NCBI GenBank assembly: GCA_964431545.1
Contig: CAYSLC010000078.1
Span: 1-22,117 of the forward strand
Reading direction: 5' to 3'
Origin: CAYSLC01 sp964431545
GTDB taxonomy: Bacteria > Desulfobacterota > Desulfobacteria > Desulfobacterales > JAABSP01
Length of the DNA: 22,117 nucleotides
Shown here: positions 9,694-18,013 of the stretch, piece by piece
Layout of the letters: every line of letters begins with the position of its first letter
How positions within the stretch are numbered: the first letter of the stretch is position 1
The notes under the pieces: model-generated
Databases searched by the model: none
Told to the model about the DNA's origin: nothing
What the model saw: only the letters and a program-made list of their open reading frames with translations
Program-made: the position numbers and the translations under genes

Positions 9694-9705
9694 TTTAGCT
9701 TTGGG
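9676..9705. promoter_or_regulatory. Inverted repeat over the candidate -10 element (possible operator)
   Basis: CCCAAAAGCT (9676-9685) and AGCTTTGGG (9697-9705) are inverted copies with one bulged A, separated by 11 bases that contain the candidate -10. The placement between divergent genes fits a repressor site that could control the chemosensory operon and perhaps the acyl-CoA ligase. No specific regulator family is recognised. Confidence 0.4.
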
Positions 9706-9737
9706 ACCGAAGCTTCCTTGGACCGCGGAACGACCAC

Positions 9738-11738
9738 ATGACCCAATCGGATGACGCCGGCCCACGGCGCGTGCTCATCGTCGACGACAATCCCTTCAAT
9801 CGGGAACTATTAAAGCGGATCCTCACCACCCAGGGCCTCGCCGTGGATGAGGCCCACAACGGGAAGGAGGGTCTGGCCAAGGTCGCCCAAACCGCATACG
9901 CCATGATCTTCATGGACCTTCTCATGCCGGGGATGGACGGGTACGAGGCGATCGGCCGGATCCGGGGGATGGGGGTCCGATGCCCCATCATCATCGTCTC
10001 CGCCATGAGTTCCGCGGAGGACCGTCGGCGGTGCCTGGAGGCCGGCGGGGACGACTTCCTTCCCAAGCCCATCGACATGGAGGGGGTGGGGGCCCTGATC
10101 CGGAAGTACGAAGCGTATCGTCCCCCGTCCGGGGCGGCCGCCGGTCCCGGTACCGCCGGGGAGACGGACGGGGTACCGGGGCTGCCGGGATACGGCGTTC
10201 TCCTGGTGGAGGACGACGACGCCACGGCCCGCCGGTTCTCCCGTTTTCTGGGGGACCACCGGTTCGAGACCACCCGGTTCCGGCGGGGGGACGAGGCCCT
10301 GGAGCGGTTCGAGGCTTCCCCCCACCGGTATCCCATCATCATCAGCAACATCTTCGCCTCCGGAATCGACGGCATGGGGATCCTCGCCCGGGTCAAACGG
10401 AGCCATCCCAGCGTCCTTGTCTTTATTTACGCCCAGGATTATGATACGGAGACGTTCCAGCTGGCGCTCCAGCTGGGCGCCGACGGGGTCCTGACCGAGG
10501 GGGACTTCGAAGAGACCCTCCTGGACCGGGTGGAATCGGCCGTCCGCCTGGCCGCCCGTCGGGGCTCCCGGACCCAGACGGCATCCACCGCCAGCCAGGT
10601 GAGAAAGGCCCAGGCCCATCTGATCCAGTACGGATGCGCCCGGCCCTGCGCGGATATCGACATCGCCTACTCGCCCCTCACGGACGCCGGCGGCGACCTG
10701 GCCTGCTGCCGCCGGTTCAACCTCGCCGGACGGTGCGGGGTCTTTTTGGGGGATGTGGCGGGCCACAGCGTCATGAGTTCCTACATCAGCGCCTTCTACC
10801 TGGGAGTGCTCACCTCCCGGTGGGACCGGAACCAGGAGCCCATGGCCCTGATGCGGACCATCAACGCCGAGCTGAACCGGTCCAGCTACCACCAGTACCA
10901 CCTCTGCGCCGGGGCCGGGCTCTGGGACCGGCGGCGCCGCCGGCTGGACCTGGCGACGGCCGGGGTCCCCGGTCCCCTGACGGTGACCCTGGACGACGCG
11001 TTCGAACCGTTCTTCGGACACCGGCCGGGGGGCGGGATGTGTCTGGGACTGCTCCGCAAGGAGGACCTCTTCGTGAGCGACAGCCTGCCGTTCTCCACGG
11101 GGGACTACCTGTTCCTCTACTCGGACGGGATCCGGAAGAAGCACCTCATGGAGGTGATCGCATCGGGGGAGATCTCCTTTGACCGGCCGTCCGCGGCCGG
11201 GCTGGGCCGCGAGATCCTCGACCGGCTGCTGGAGACCTGGGGGCAGGACGACGACATGATCCTCATCGTCCTCCGGGCCCCGCCGGACGGACCGGAACCG
11301 GGCCGCCGTTATCAATGTCGTGGCGGGTACGAAGGGGTGGACGCCGCCTGCCGATGGGCCGAGGAGATCCTCACCCCCGAGCGGCTGCCGCCGGGAAAGG
11401 ACCCGCTCTTCGTCTCCCTGGCCCTGCGGGAGGCGCTCATCAACGCGGTGAACCACGGAAACGGACTGCGGCCCGAGGGGGTCGTCGACCTGGATATCCA
11501 TGCGGCGCCGGGGAGGGTCCGGATCGATGTCTCCGATCAGGGCCCCGGATTCGAGATGCCGGAGGCGGTGGAGCCCCTGGAGAAGATCCGGCTGCTCCGG
11601 GACGGCGGCCGGGGGCTGTCGGTGATCCACACCGTGGCCGACCGCGTGGAGACCGCCGGGGGCACCCTTTCGCTTATTTTCGAGGAAACGGGGCCGGGCC
11701 GGGGACCGACCCCCCGGCGGCGGAGCCGATCCATTTAA
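9738..11738 (+). CDS. Receiver / pseudo-receiver / PP2C-SpoIIE phosphatase / RsbW-like kinase regulator
   Basis: A 666-aa cytoplasmic regulator with four modules. Receiver 1 (about 10-128) is intact: D16, D17, phospho-acceptor D60 in FMDLLMPGMDG and K110. Receiver 2 (about 152-270) is degenerate: N204 replaces the phospho-acceptor and E254 replaces the lysine. A PP2C/SpoIIE phosphatase domain (about 300-513) has DAGGD (316-320), FLGDVAGH (337-343), LYSDGI (460-465) and QDDD (503-506). A GHKL anti-sigma-type kinase domain (about 530-655) has an N-box EALINAVNHGNG (565-576), DQGPGF and GGRGLSVIH. This matches the known REC-PP2C-HATPase design of HsbR in Pseudomonas, plus an extra receiver. Such proteins phosphorylate or dephosphorylate a STAS partner, and one is encoded next. 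Ribosome binding site is weak (CGGAA). Confidence 0.92.
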   Translation: MTQSDDAGPRRVLIVDDNPFNRELLKRILTTQGLAVDEAHNGKEGLAKVAQTAYAMIFMDLLMPGMDGYEAIGRIRGMGVRCPIIIVSAMSSAEDRRRCLEAGGDDFLPKPIDMEGVGALIRKYEAYRPPSGAAAGPGTAGETDGVPGLPGYGVLLVEDDDATARRFSRFLGDHRFETTRFRRGDEALERFEASPHRYPIIISNIFASGIDGMGILARVKRSHPSVLVFIYAQDYDTETFQLALQLGADGVLTEGDFEETLLDRVESAVRLAARRGSRTQTASTASQVRKAQAHLIQYGCARPCADIDIAYSPLTDAGGDLACCRRFNLAGRCGVFLGDVAGHSVMSSYISAFYLGVLTSRWDRNQEPMALMRTINAELNRSSYHQYHLCAGAGLWDRRRRRLDLATAGVPGPLTVTLDDAFEPFFGHRPGGGMCLGLLRKEDLFVSDSLPFSTGDYLFLYSDGIRKKHLMEVIASGEISFDRPSAAGLGREILDRLLETWGQDDDMILIVLRAPPDGPEPGRRYQCRGGYEGVDAACRWAEEILTPERLPPGKDPLFVSLALREALINAVNHGNGLRPEGVVDLDIHAAPGRVRIDVSDQGPGFEMPEAVEPLEKIRLLRDGGRGLSVIHTVADRVETAGGTLSLIFEETGPGRGPTPRRRSRSI

Positions 11739-11766
11739 CCTTGCACGGAAACTGGAGAGAGCAGGC

Positions 11767-12081
11767 ATGAACGTCAGGAAGGAAGACCAGACCCTTTGGC
11801 TGATCCCGGAGACCGATCTGGTCGCGAGCCGCATCGAGACGCTGCGTGACTTCTTTGCCGAGAAGCTGGCCGAACACGAGGAGGTCCGCCATGTGATCCT
11901 CGATGTCCGGGGCGTGGATATCGTCGACTCCCTGGGGGTCAACCTGCTCGTGGGCCTCTACCGGCAGGTCACCGGGGCGTCGGGCACCATCGAGATCGTG
12001 GGGGCCGGGGAGAGGTTCATGAAGGTGGCCAACTTCTTCCGCCTCCCCTCCATCTTCTCCATCCGCCGGGCGGGGGAGTGA
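11767..12081 (+). CDS. STAS-domain anti-anti-sigma factor (partner-switch antagonist)
   Basis: A 104-aa single STAS domain like SpoIIAA, RsbV and HsbA. These proteins are phosphorylated by an RsbW-like kinase, dephosphorylated by a PP2C phosphatase, and in the free form bind an anti-sigma factor or another target. The signature segment is HVILDVRGVDIVDSLGVNLLV; S55 is the likely phospho-site. The canonical motif is usually D-S-S/T-G, but here the second hydroxyl residue is Leu (D54-S55-L56-G57), so S55 is the only candidate. GGAGAGAG lies upstream of ATG 11767. It starts 28 bases after the phosphatase/kinase gene and ends one base before the cheA ATG, so the pair sits tightly inside the chemosensory operon. 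The downstream target is not encoded nearby. Confidence 0.92.
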   Translation: MNVRKEDQTLWLIPETDLVASRIETLRDFFAEKLAEHEEVRHVILDVRGVDIVDSLGVNLLVGLYRQVTGASGTIEIVGAGERFMKVANFFRLPSIFSIRRAGE

Positions 12082-12082
12082 G

Positions 12083-15000
12083 ATGTCCGAGTTCGACGAA
12101 CTCCTCCCCGCCTTTGTCGAGGAGTCGCTGAGCCACCTCCAGACCATCGAGCCGGACCTTCTGGCCATGGAGGAACAAAGGGACGACATCGATCCCGAGG
12201 TGGTCAACCGGATCTTCCGGGGGGTCCACAGCATCAAGGGGGCGTCGGGGTTCTTCGGCTTCCAGAACATCAGCCGGCTGAGCCACATCATGGAGAGCAG
12301 CCTCTCCCTGCTCCGGGAGGGACGGGTGGCCCTCACCAGCCAGTTCATCGACGCGCTCCTGTCCGGCGTGGACGCCTTGAAGGCGATGCTGGGGGACATC
12401 GCCGCCAGCGAGGCCTACGACACCCAGGCCCAGATCGCCTACCTCCAGGAACTCATCGACGAGAACATCGACGGGGAACAGACCGTCACGGTCATGGAAA
12501 AGCCCGTGGACGGGGCGCCCGGGGACGCCGCCCGGCGGTTCGACGTCCCCCGGGAGGAGATGCGGCGGCTCTTGGAGGACGGCTTCGACCTCTACGGCGT
12601 CCAGATCCTTCTCAACCGGGACCTGAGGGGTCAGAGAAAGACCCCCTACACCTTCATCAACCAGATGGAGTCCCTCGGCCGCTACATCGACGCCTTCCTC
12701 GACATCGGCGGCGTCTCGGGCCTCTCCGACTGCCTCGACAACGAACTCGCCTTCGATTTCCTGCTGGCGACCCGCACCCCCCCCGAGGCGGTGGCCCGGA
12801 CCCTGGAGCTGCCCCTGGAGCGGATCCGACCCATCGATCTTTCCGCCCTGGAGACGCCCCGAGCGGAATCGGCGGAGCCGCCGGTTCCGGAACCGACCGG
12901 CGAGGCCCCTCCGGAACCGGAGCGGCCCGAACCGCCCGTCGAGGTTCCGCCCCCCGAACCGGGAACCGGGGAACCCGCCGATCCGCCGGCGGCGGTTCGG
13001 GACCGGTTCCCGGGGGGCATCCAGGCGGAGGAGAAGATCCGGGTGGGGGTGGGCTTTCTCAACGAGCTGGTCAACCTGGCCGGGGAGCTGGTGCTGGGGA
13101 GAAACCAGCTCTTGCAGACGGCGGCCCCCCTGGTCAAGGCCGCCCCCGGCCTCAACCCGGTCCTCCAGCACATCAGCCGCGTCACCTCGGAGATGCAGGA
13201 AAAGATCATGCGAATGCGGATGCAGCCCATCTCCCTGATCTTCGAGAAGTTCCAGCGTCTGGTCCGGGATCTGGCCCGCAACCACCACAAGGAGATCCGC
13301 CTGGTCACCTCCGGCGGAGACGTGGAGCTGGACAAGACCATCATCGAGGGGCTCTCCGATCCGCTGACCCACCTGGTCCGAAACGCCGTGGACCACGGCA
13401 TCGAATCGCCGGAAGAGCGGGAGCGGGCCGGGAAGCCCCGCCAGGGCACCCTCGCGCTTTCGGCATACCACCAGGGGGGGCAGGTCCACCTCTCCATCAC
13501 CGACGACGGGCGGGGGATCGACGGCGGGATGGTGGCCCGAAAAGCCCTGGAAAAGGGGGTCATCCGCCAGGAGCAGCTCAACGAGATGGGCGAAAAGGAC
13601 CGGATCCATCTGATCTTCCGCCCCGGGTTCTCCACCACCGAACGGATCACCGACCTCTCCGGCCGGGGGGTGGGCATGGACGTCGTCCGCACCAACATCG
13701 AGCACCTGGGGGGCACCGTCGAGGTCGACGGCAAGGTCCGGGAAGGGACCCGGATCATGCTGGTCCTCCCCCTGACCCTGGCCATCGTGGCCGGGTTGCT
13801 GGTCCGGGCCGGGAGCCACCTCTACGTGCTGCCCGAGGCCGACATCGACGAGCTGGTCCGGGTCAAGCCCGGAGAGGTGGAGGACCGGATCGAGATCGTC
13901 CAGGACGCCTGGGTCCTGCGGCTCCGGGAGATGCTTCTGCCCCTGGTCCACCTCAACCGGGTTCTGGGCCTGATCACCGCCGGGGAGGTGGCGGCGGACC
14001 TTCACGGACGGTCCGACCCCCTGCGGATCCTGGTGCTCAAGCACGGGGCCTCCCGGTTCGGCCTGGTGGTGGACGCCGTGGTCAACACCGAGGAGATCGT
14101 GGTGAAACCCCTGCCCCGGTTCCTCAAAAAGATCCAGAGCTTCAGCGGGGTGAGCATCCTCGGCAACGGGACGGTCGCCCTGATCCTCGACGTGGCCGGC
14201 ATCGTGCGCAAGGCCGGGATCCGGCGGATGGACGACGTTGCGGCCTCGGCCCGGATCCGCCGGAACGAACCGGCCGAAAAGGACATCCAGACCCTGCTCC
14301 TCTTCGACAACGGAACCCCCGAGCGCTTCGGCCTGCCCCTGGAACTCATCAGCCGCATCGAAAGGATGCCGGCGGCCCGCATCGAACAGATCAAGGAGAA
14401 ACGGTTCCTCCAGTACCAGGGGGCCAAGCTGCGGCTCCTCTTCCTGGAGGACCATCTGCCCGTGACCCGCCCCGAACGGAGTCCCGACGGGGCCGTCGGG
14501 GTCATCGTCCCCAAGCAGGTGGCGCACCCCATCGGGATCGTCTTCGGCCAGGTGATCAACACCGTGGACGCCGCCGTCGCCCTGGACACCACCACCATCA
14601 TGGCGCCGGGGCTCTTCGGCTCCGCCGTTTTGGACGGCCGGATCACCCTGCTCCCCGACATGTACGCCCTCTTCGAGATGGCGGCCCCGGAATGGTATGC
14701 GGCCCGTCGTCCCCCCGAAGGCGGAGCCGGGGGGCGGAAACGCCGGGTCCTGCTGGCCGAGGACACCCCCTTCTTCCGGATGGTGGAGAAGGACTACCTG
14801 ACCTCCGCCGGCTACGAGGTGGTGCCGGCGGAGGATGGGAAAAAAGCCCTGGAGATCCTGGAGAGCCAGCGGTTCGACGCCGTGGTCCTCGACATCGTCA
14901 TGCCCCGGCTCGACGGCTGGGGAGTGATCCGGGCCATCCGGTCCGACGACCGCCTGAAGGATCTGCCCGTCATGGCGGTCACCTCCCTGGGGGCCGGGGG

Positions 15001-15112
15001 GAACGCGGACGTGGTCCAGCGGGGGCTCGACGCCGGGTTCGACGCCTGGGAGCTGAAGCTCGACAAGACCCGCCTGCTCGACACCCTGGCGGAGATGTTG
15101 AGGAACCGATGA
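12083..15112 (+). CDS. cheA: Hybrid chemosensory histidine kinase CheA (Hpt, P2-like, kinase, two CheW domains, receiver)
   Basis: CheA autophosphorylates in response to receptors. The 1009-aa protein has an Hpt domain with H49 in VHSIKGASGFFGF, a P2-like region (about 160-250), a Pro/Glu-rich linker (258-305), dimerisation helices (about 315-385), and a GHKL ATPase with N-box HLVRNAVDHGIE, DDGRGID and the SGRGVGMDVV lid. Two CheW-like domains follow (about 566-715 and 735-870), then a C-terminal receiver (886-1006) with acidic E893/D894, phospho-acceptor D937 and K992. Two coupling domains and a fused receiver are unlike flagellar E. coli CheA and like kinases of alternative chemosensory systems such as Wsp or Frz. 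The receiver could be a phosphate sink or the output. The stop overlaps the cheW start (ATGA). Confidence 0.95.
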   Translation: MSEFDELLPAFVEESLSHLQTIEPDLLAMEEQRDDIDPEVVNRIFRGVHSIKGASGFFGFQNISRLSHIMESSLSLLREGRVALTSQFIDALLSGVDALKAMLGDIAASEAYDTQAQIAYLQELIDENIDGEQTVTVMEKPVDGAPGDAARRFDVPREEMRRLLEDGFDLYGVQILLNRDLRGQRKTPYTFINQMESLGRYIDAFLDIGGVSGLSDCLDNELAFDFLLATRTPPEAVARTLELPLERIRPIDLSALETPRAESAEPPVPEPTGEAPPEPERPEPPVEVPPPEPGTGEPADPPAAVRDRFPGGIQAEEKIRVGVGFLNELVNLAGELVLGRNQLLQTAAPLVKAAPGLNPVLQHISRVTSEMQEKIMRMRMQPISLIFEKFQRLVRDLARNHHKEIRLVTSGGDVELDKTIIEGLSDPLTHLVRNAVDHGIESPEERERAGKPRQGTLALSAYHQGGQVHLSITDDGRGIDGGMVARKALEKGVIRQEQLNEMGEKDRIHLIFRPGFSTTERITDLSGRGVGMDVVRTNIEHLGGTVEVDGKVREGTRIMLVLPLTLAIVAGLLVRAGSHLYVLPEADIDELVRVKPGEVEDRIEIVQDAWVLRLREMLLPLVHLNRVLGLITAGEVAADLHGRSDPLRILVLKHGASRFGLVVDAVVNTEEIVVKPLPRFLKKIQSFSGVSILGNGTVALILDVAGIVRKAGIRRMDDVAASARIRRNEPAEKDIQTLLLFDNGTPERFGLPLELISRIERMPAARIEQIKEKRFLQYQGAKLRLLFLEDHLPVTRPERSPDGAVGVIVPKQVAHPIGIVFGQVINTVDAAVALDTTTIMAPGLFGSAVLDGRITLLPDMYALFEMAAPEWYAARRPPEGGAGGRKRRVLLAEDTPFFRMVEKDYLTSAGYEVVPAEDGKKALEILESQRFDAVVLDIVMPRLDGWGVIRAIRSDDRLKDLPVMAVTSLGAGGNADVVQRGLDAGFDAWELKLDKTRLLDTLAEMLRNR

Positions 15113-15618
15113 AGACCCGTCAGATCGCGACCTTTGTCCTGGGCCACACGCGCCTGGGCGTCGATATCCTTCTCATCAAGGAGGTCCACCGCCAGATGAC
15201 CATCAGCCCGATCCCGGACGCGCCGCCCCACCTCCGGGGACTGATGAACCTCCGGGGACGGGTGGTGACGGTGATCGATCTGGACGTCTGCCTCGGCCGT
15301 CCCCCGTCGGAGACGATCGAGGACCGTCGGCTGCTGATTCTCAAGACCCAGGCGGAGATCCAGGGGTTTGTCCGCGAAGGGCGGATCGGATCCGACGCCG
15401 CCCTTGGGGAGGACATCGTGGGCTTCCTCATCGACCGGATGGAGGACGTGATCTCGGTTTCGGCGGACCGGATCCTGCCCCCGCCGCCGAATCTGCCGGA
15501 TATCGACGGGTCCCTGATCCGGGGCGTAATCAAACAGGACCGCCGGCTGGTGATCCTGATCGACGTGACGGCGGTGCTCGGGGACGTGCTGGAGCGGGCC
15601 CCGGACGCCGGAGGGTAG
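15109..15618 (+). CDS. cheW: Chemotaxis coupling protein CheW
   Basis: CheW links receptors to CheA in the signalling array. The 169-aa product is one CheW domain: RQIATFVLGHTRLGVDILLIKEV at the start, the conserved LRGLMNLRGRVVTVIDL segment in the middle (about 42-58), and GFLIDRMEDVISVSADRI followed by VIKQDRRLVILIDV near the end. ATG 15109 overlaps the cheA stop by four bases, which decides the start and implies translational coupling; the frame is open far upstream but only inside cheA. As this CheA already carries two CheW-like domains, the operon encodes three coupling modules in all. An 89-base gap with two small hairpins separates it from the receptor gene. Confidence 0.95.
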   Translation: MKTRQIATFVLGHTRLGVDILLIKEVHRQMTISPIPDAPPHLRGLMNLRGRVVTVIDLDVCLGRPPSETIEDRRLLILKTQAEIQGFVREGRIGSDAALGEDIVGFLIDRMEDVISVSADRILPPPPNLPDIDGSLIRGVIKQDRRLVILIDVTAVLGDVLERAPDAGG

Positions 15619-15626
15619 GAAAACGG

Positions 15627-15652
15627 CCGCCGAGGGTCCGGCAACCCGGCGG
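15627..15652 (+). other. Hairpin in the cheW - receptor gene gap
   Basis: CCGCC (15627-15631) pairs with GGCGG (15648-15652) and GGGT (15634-15637) with ACCC (15644-15647), leaving a 6-base loop. No U-tract follows. It could act as an mRNA processing or stabilising element that gives the receptor a different level from CheA/CheW, or be chance. Confidence 0.35.
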
Positions 15653-15666
15653 TCGATGGACGAGGC

Positions 15667-15678
15667 GGGGAAAACCCC
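15667..15678 (+). other. Small GGGG-AAAA-CCCC hairpin before the receptor gene
   Basis: Four G, four A and four C form a minimal hairpin about 30 bases before the receptor start and just upstream of its ribosome binding site region. Weak evidence, noted together with the larger hairpin at 15627-15652. Confidence 0.25.
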
Positions 15679-15707
15679 CTGATCGACACGCGGATAGGAG
15701 CATACCA

Positions 15708-18011
15708 ATGGCCATAGGGTTCAAAAACTTGAAGATCAAAACGAAGATCGGGATCGCCTTCGGCGTCATCTTCGTGTTCGGCATCGTTCTGGGGGCATGG
15801 GCCGTGAGTCGGATGCGCCATGTCCAGGAGGAGTCGGTCCAGGTGGCCCGGGAGTTCGTCCCCGAGGTGGAGGTCACCGACGACCTGGAGGACCGGTTTC
15901 TCAAGGCCATGTACAACATGCGCGGTTACGGTCTGACGGGCCGGGAGGCCTACCTGCGGCAGGCCGATTCGCTCATGGAGGAGGGCGGGAAGATCCTGGA
16001 CCGGGCACGGGGGCTGGCCGAAGAGCACGCCTCCTTGTCCAAGCTGCGGGGGGAGATGGAGAACGTCCTCTCCCGATGGTCCCGCTACGATGAACTGATC
16101 GGCGAGACCGAGGAGCAGAACCGGTCCATCGACGCCATCCGGCGCCGCCTGGATGGCGCCGCGGACCGGTTCGTGACCAACGCCCATGAGTTCGCGGCCA
16201 GCCAGTGGGAGGTCTTCCGCCGGGAGATCTCCGCCGGAAGCCTGGCGACCCGGTTCGAGGAACGGATCCGAAAGATCATGATCCTGGAGAAGGTGCTCAC
16301 CCTCGGCGATTCGATCCGGATCACCAATTTCAAGGCCCAGGCCCTTCGGGAACCGGAGATGATCCGGGAGACCATGCCCCGCTTCGACGAGATCGAGGCC
16401 CACATCGACACCCTCCGTCCCCTGGTCCACCGGGACGCCAATGGAGAGCGGATCGAGGCGATCAAATCGGCGGCCGCCGAATATCGACGGGCCATGTCCG
16501 ACCTGCTGACCACATGGACGACCCTGGAGGAACTGAACAATGGACGGGAGGAGGTGGGCGACGGGATGCTGGAGACCATCCAGGCCATCGCCGACGCCGG
16601 CATGGCCCGGATGGTCTCCATGACCAACGGCAACGCGGATCTGCTCACCCGGACCGCCACCCTCATGATCCTCGGCCTGGTGCTCGGCGCCGTTGCCGCG
16701 GTGGTGGTCGCCTTTTTCCTCATCACCCAGATCACCCGTCCGGTGAGCGGCATCGTGGGATATGTGAAACGGTTCGGCGACGGCGACCTGGCCGCCGACA
16801 TCGAGATCGACACCGGCGACGAGATCGGTCAGATGGCCGGGGACCTCCGCCGGGCCGTGGGCAACATCCGGGAGATTCTCCGGGAGCTTTCGGAGACCAC
16901 CGAGACCCTGGCCGGCGCCTCGGAGGAACTCTCCTCCGTCTCCACCCAGATGGCCTCCTCCGCCGAGGAGATGAACAGCCAGGCCGACACGGTCGCCTCC
17001 GCCTCGGAGGAGGTCAACGCCAGCGTCCGCACCGTGGCCGCCTCCGCGGAGCAGTCGAGCGCGTCGGTCTCCAGCATCGCCGCCATGACCGAGGAGATGT
17101 CGGCCTCCTTCACCAGCGTGGCCAAGGCGGCCAAAAAGACGGCGGAGAACGTCTCCCAGATGGCCCGGTCGAGCGAATCGATGTCCTCCCAGGTCAACAG
17201 CGTCGCGTCCGCCGCCGAGGAGATGACCGTCTCCTTGAACGAGGTGGCCAAGAACACGGTCCAGGCGAGCCGGATCTCCCAGAACGCAAGGGAGCGGACC
17301 GAGCAGATCAACGCCCGGATCGAGGCCCTGGTCTCCGCCTCCAAGCAGATCGGCCGGGTGGTGGGGGTGATCAAGGACATCGCCGACCAGACCAACATGC
17401 TCGCCTTGAACGCCACGATCGAGGCGGCCGGCGCCGGGGAGGCGGGGCGCGGGTTCGCCGTGGTGGCCGGGGAGGTCAAGGAGCTGGCCAAGCAGTCGGC
17501 CGAGGCCACCGACGAGATCGCCGACCAGATCGAACGGATCCAGACCTCCACGGACGACGCGGTCTCCGCCATCGAGGAGATCAACAAGGTGATCGGCGAA
17601 ATCGCCGGGATCAACGAGATGATCGCCTCCTCGGTGGAGGAGCAGACCGCCACGGCCGGCGAGATCTCCAAATCGGTGGCCGGCACCGCCGTGACCGTCA
17701 AGGGGGTCGCCGACAACGCCAACGAATCGTCGGCCCTGGTGGACGATATCGCCAACTCCACCGACGAGACCTCCAGGACCGCCGCCGAGGTGGCCCGGAA
17801 CATCGACGAGCTTCTGGCCGGGGTCAAGGAGGTGGCCCGGTCGGCCAGCGAGGCCTCCCGGGGGGTCAACGAGATCTCCAGGAACATCCAGGGGATCAGC
17901 GAGGCCTCCCGCCAGACCGCCTCCGGGGCGGGCCAGACCGACCGCTCCTCCCAGGAGCTGGCGCGGATGGCGGCGGCCCTCTCCCGCATCGTGGGACGGT
18001 TCAAACTCTGA
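15708..18011 (+). CDS. Methyl-accepting chemotaxis protein (transmembrane receptor)
   Basis: A 767-aa receptor. It has a short cytoplasmic start, TM1 (about 14-34), a large periplasmic sensor (about 35-318) that is nearly all helix, TM2 (about 319-340), HAMP (about 341-395) and a long methyl-accepting signalling domain. The sensor size and helical pattern suggest a helical bimodular (HBM-like) domain, but the ligand is unknown. The hairpin tip reads DQTNMLALNATIEAAGAGEAGRGFAVVAGEV (560-590 region); the usual Arg of EAARAGE is Gly575. Ala/Ser-rich heptads with EE and QT/QA pairs provide methylation sites for the CheR/CheB encoded next. The C-terminus (VGRFKL) has no CheR-tethering pentapeptide. 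AGGAG lies 7 bases upstream of ATG 15708. It is the only receptor in the operon. Confidence 0.95.
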   Translation: MAIGFKNLKIKTKIGIAFGVIFVFGIVLGAWAVSRMRHVQEESVQVAREFVPEVEVTDDLEDRFLKAMYNMRGYGLTGREAYLRQADSLMEEGGKILDRARGLAEEHASLSKLRGEMENVLSRWSRYDELIGETEEQNRSIDAIRRRLDGAADRFVTNAHEFAASQWEVFRREISAGSLATRFEERIRKIMILEKVLTLGDSIRITNFKAQALREPEMIRETMPRFDEIEAHIDTLRPLVHRDANGERIEAIKSAAAEYRRAMSDLLTTWTTLEELNNGREEVGDGMLETIQAIADAGMARMVSMTNGNADLLTRTATLMILGLVLGAVAAVVVAFFLITQITRPVSGIVGYVKRFGDGDLAADIEIDTGDEIGQMAGDLRRAVGNIREILRELSETTETLAGASEELSSVSTQMASSAEEMNSQADTVASASEEVNASVRTVAASAEQSSASVSSIAAMTEEMSASFTSVAKAAKKTAENVSQMARSSESMSSQVNSVASAAEEMTVSLNEVAKNTVQASRISQNARERTEQINARIEALVSASKQIGRVVGVIKDIADQTNMLALNATIEAAGAGEAGRGFAVVAGEVKELAKQSAEATDEIADQIERIQTSTDDAVSAIEEINKVIGEIAGINEMIASSVEEQTATAGEISKSVAGTAVTVKGVADNANESSALVDDIANSTDETSRTAAEVARNIDELLAGVKEVARSASEASRGVNEISRNIQGISEASRQTASGAGQTDRSSQELARMAAALSRIVGRFKL

Positions 18012-18013
18012 AG

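Noticed and set aside
9810..11942. A 710-codon open frame on the - strand
   Set aside because: It is the antisense shadow of the phosphatase/kinase regulator; the + strand frame carries all conserved motifs.
12017..14527. An 836-codon open frame on the - strand
   Set aside because: It is the antisense shadow of cheA, again with Gly/Pro/Asp/His-rich composition and no domain motif.
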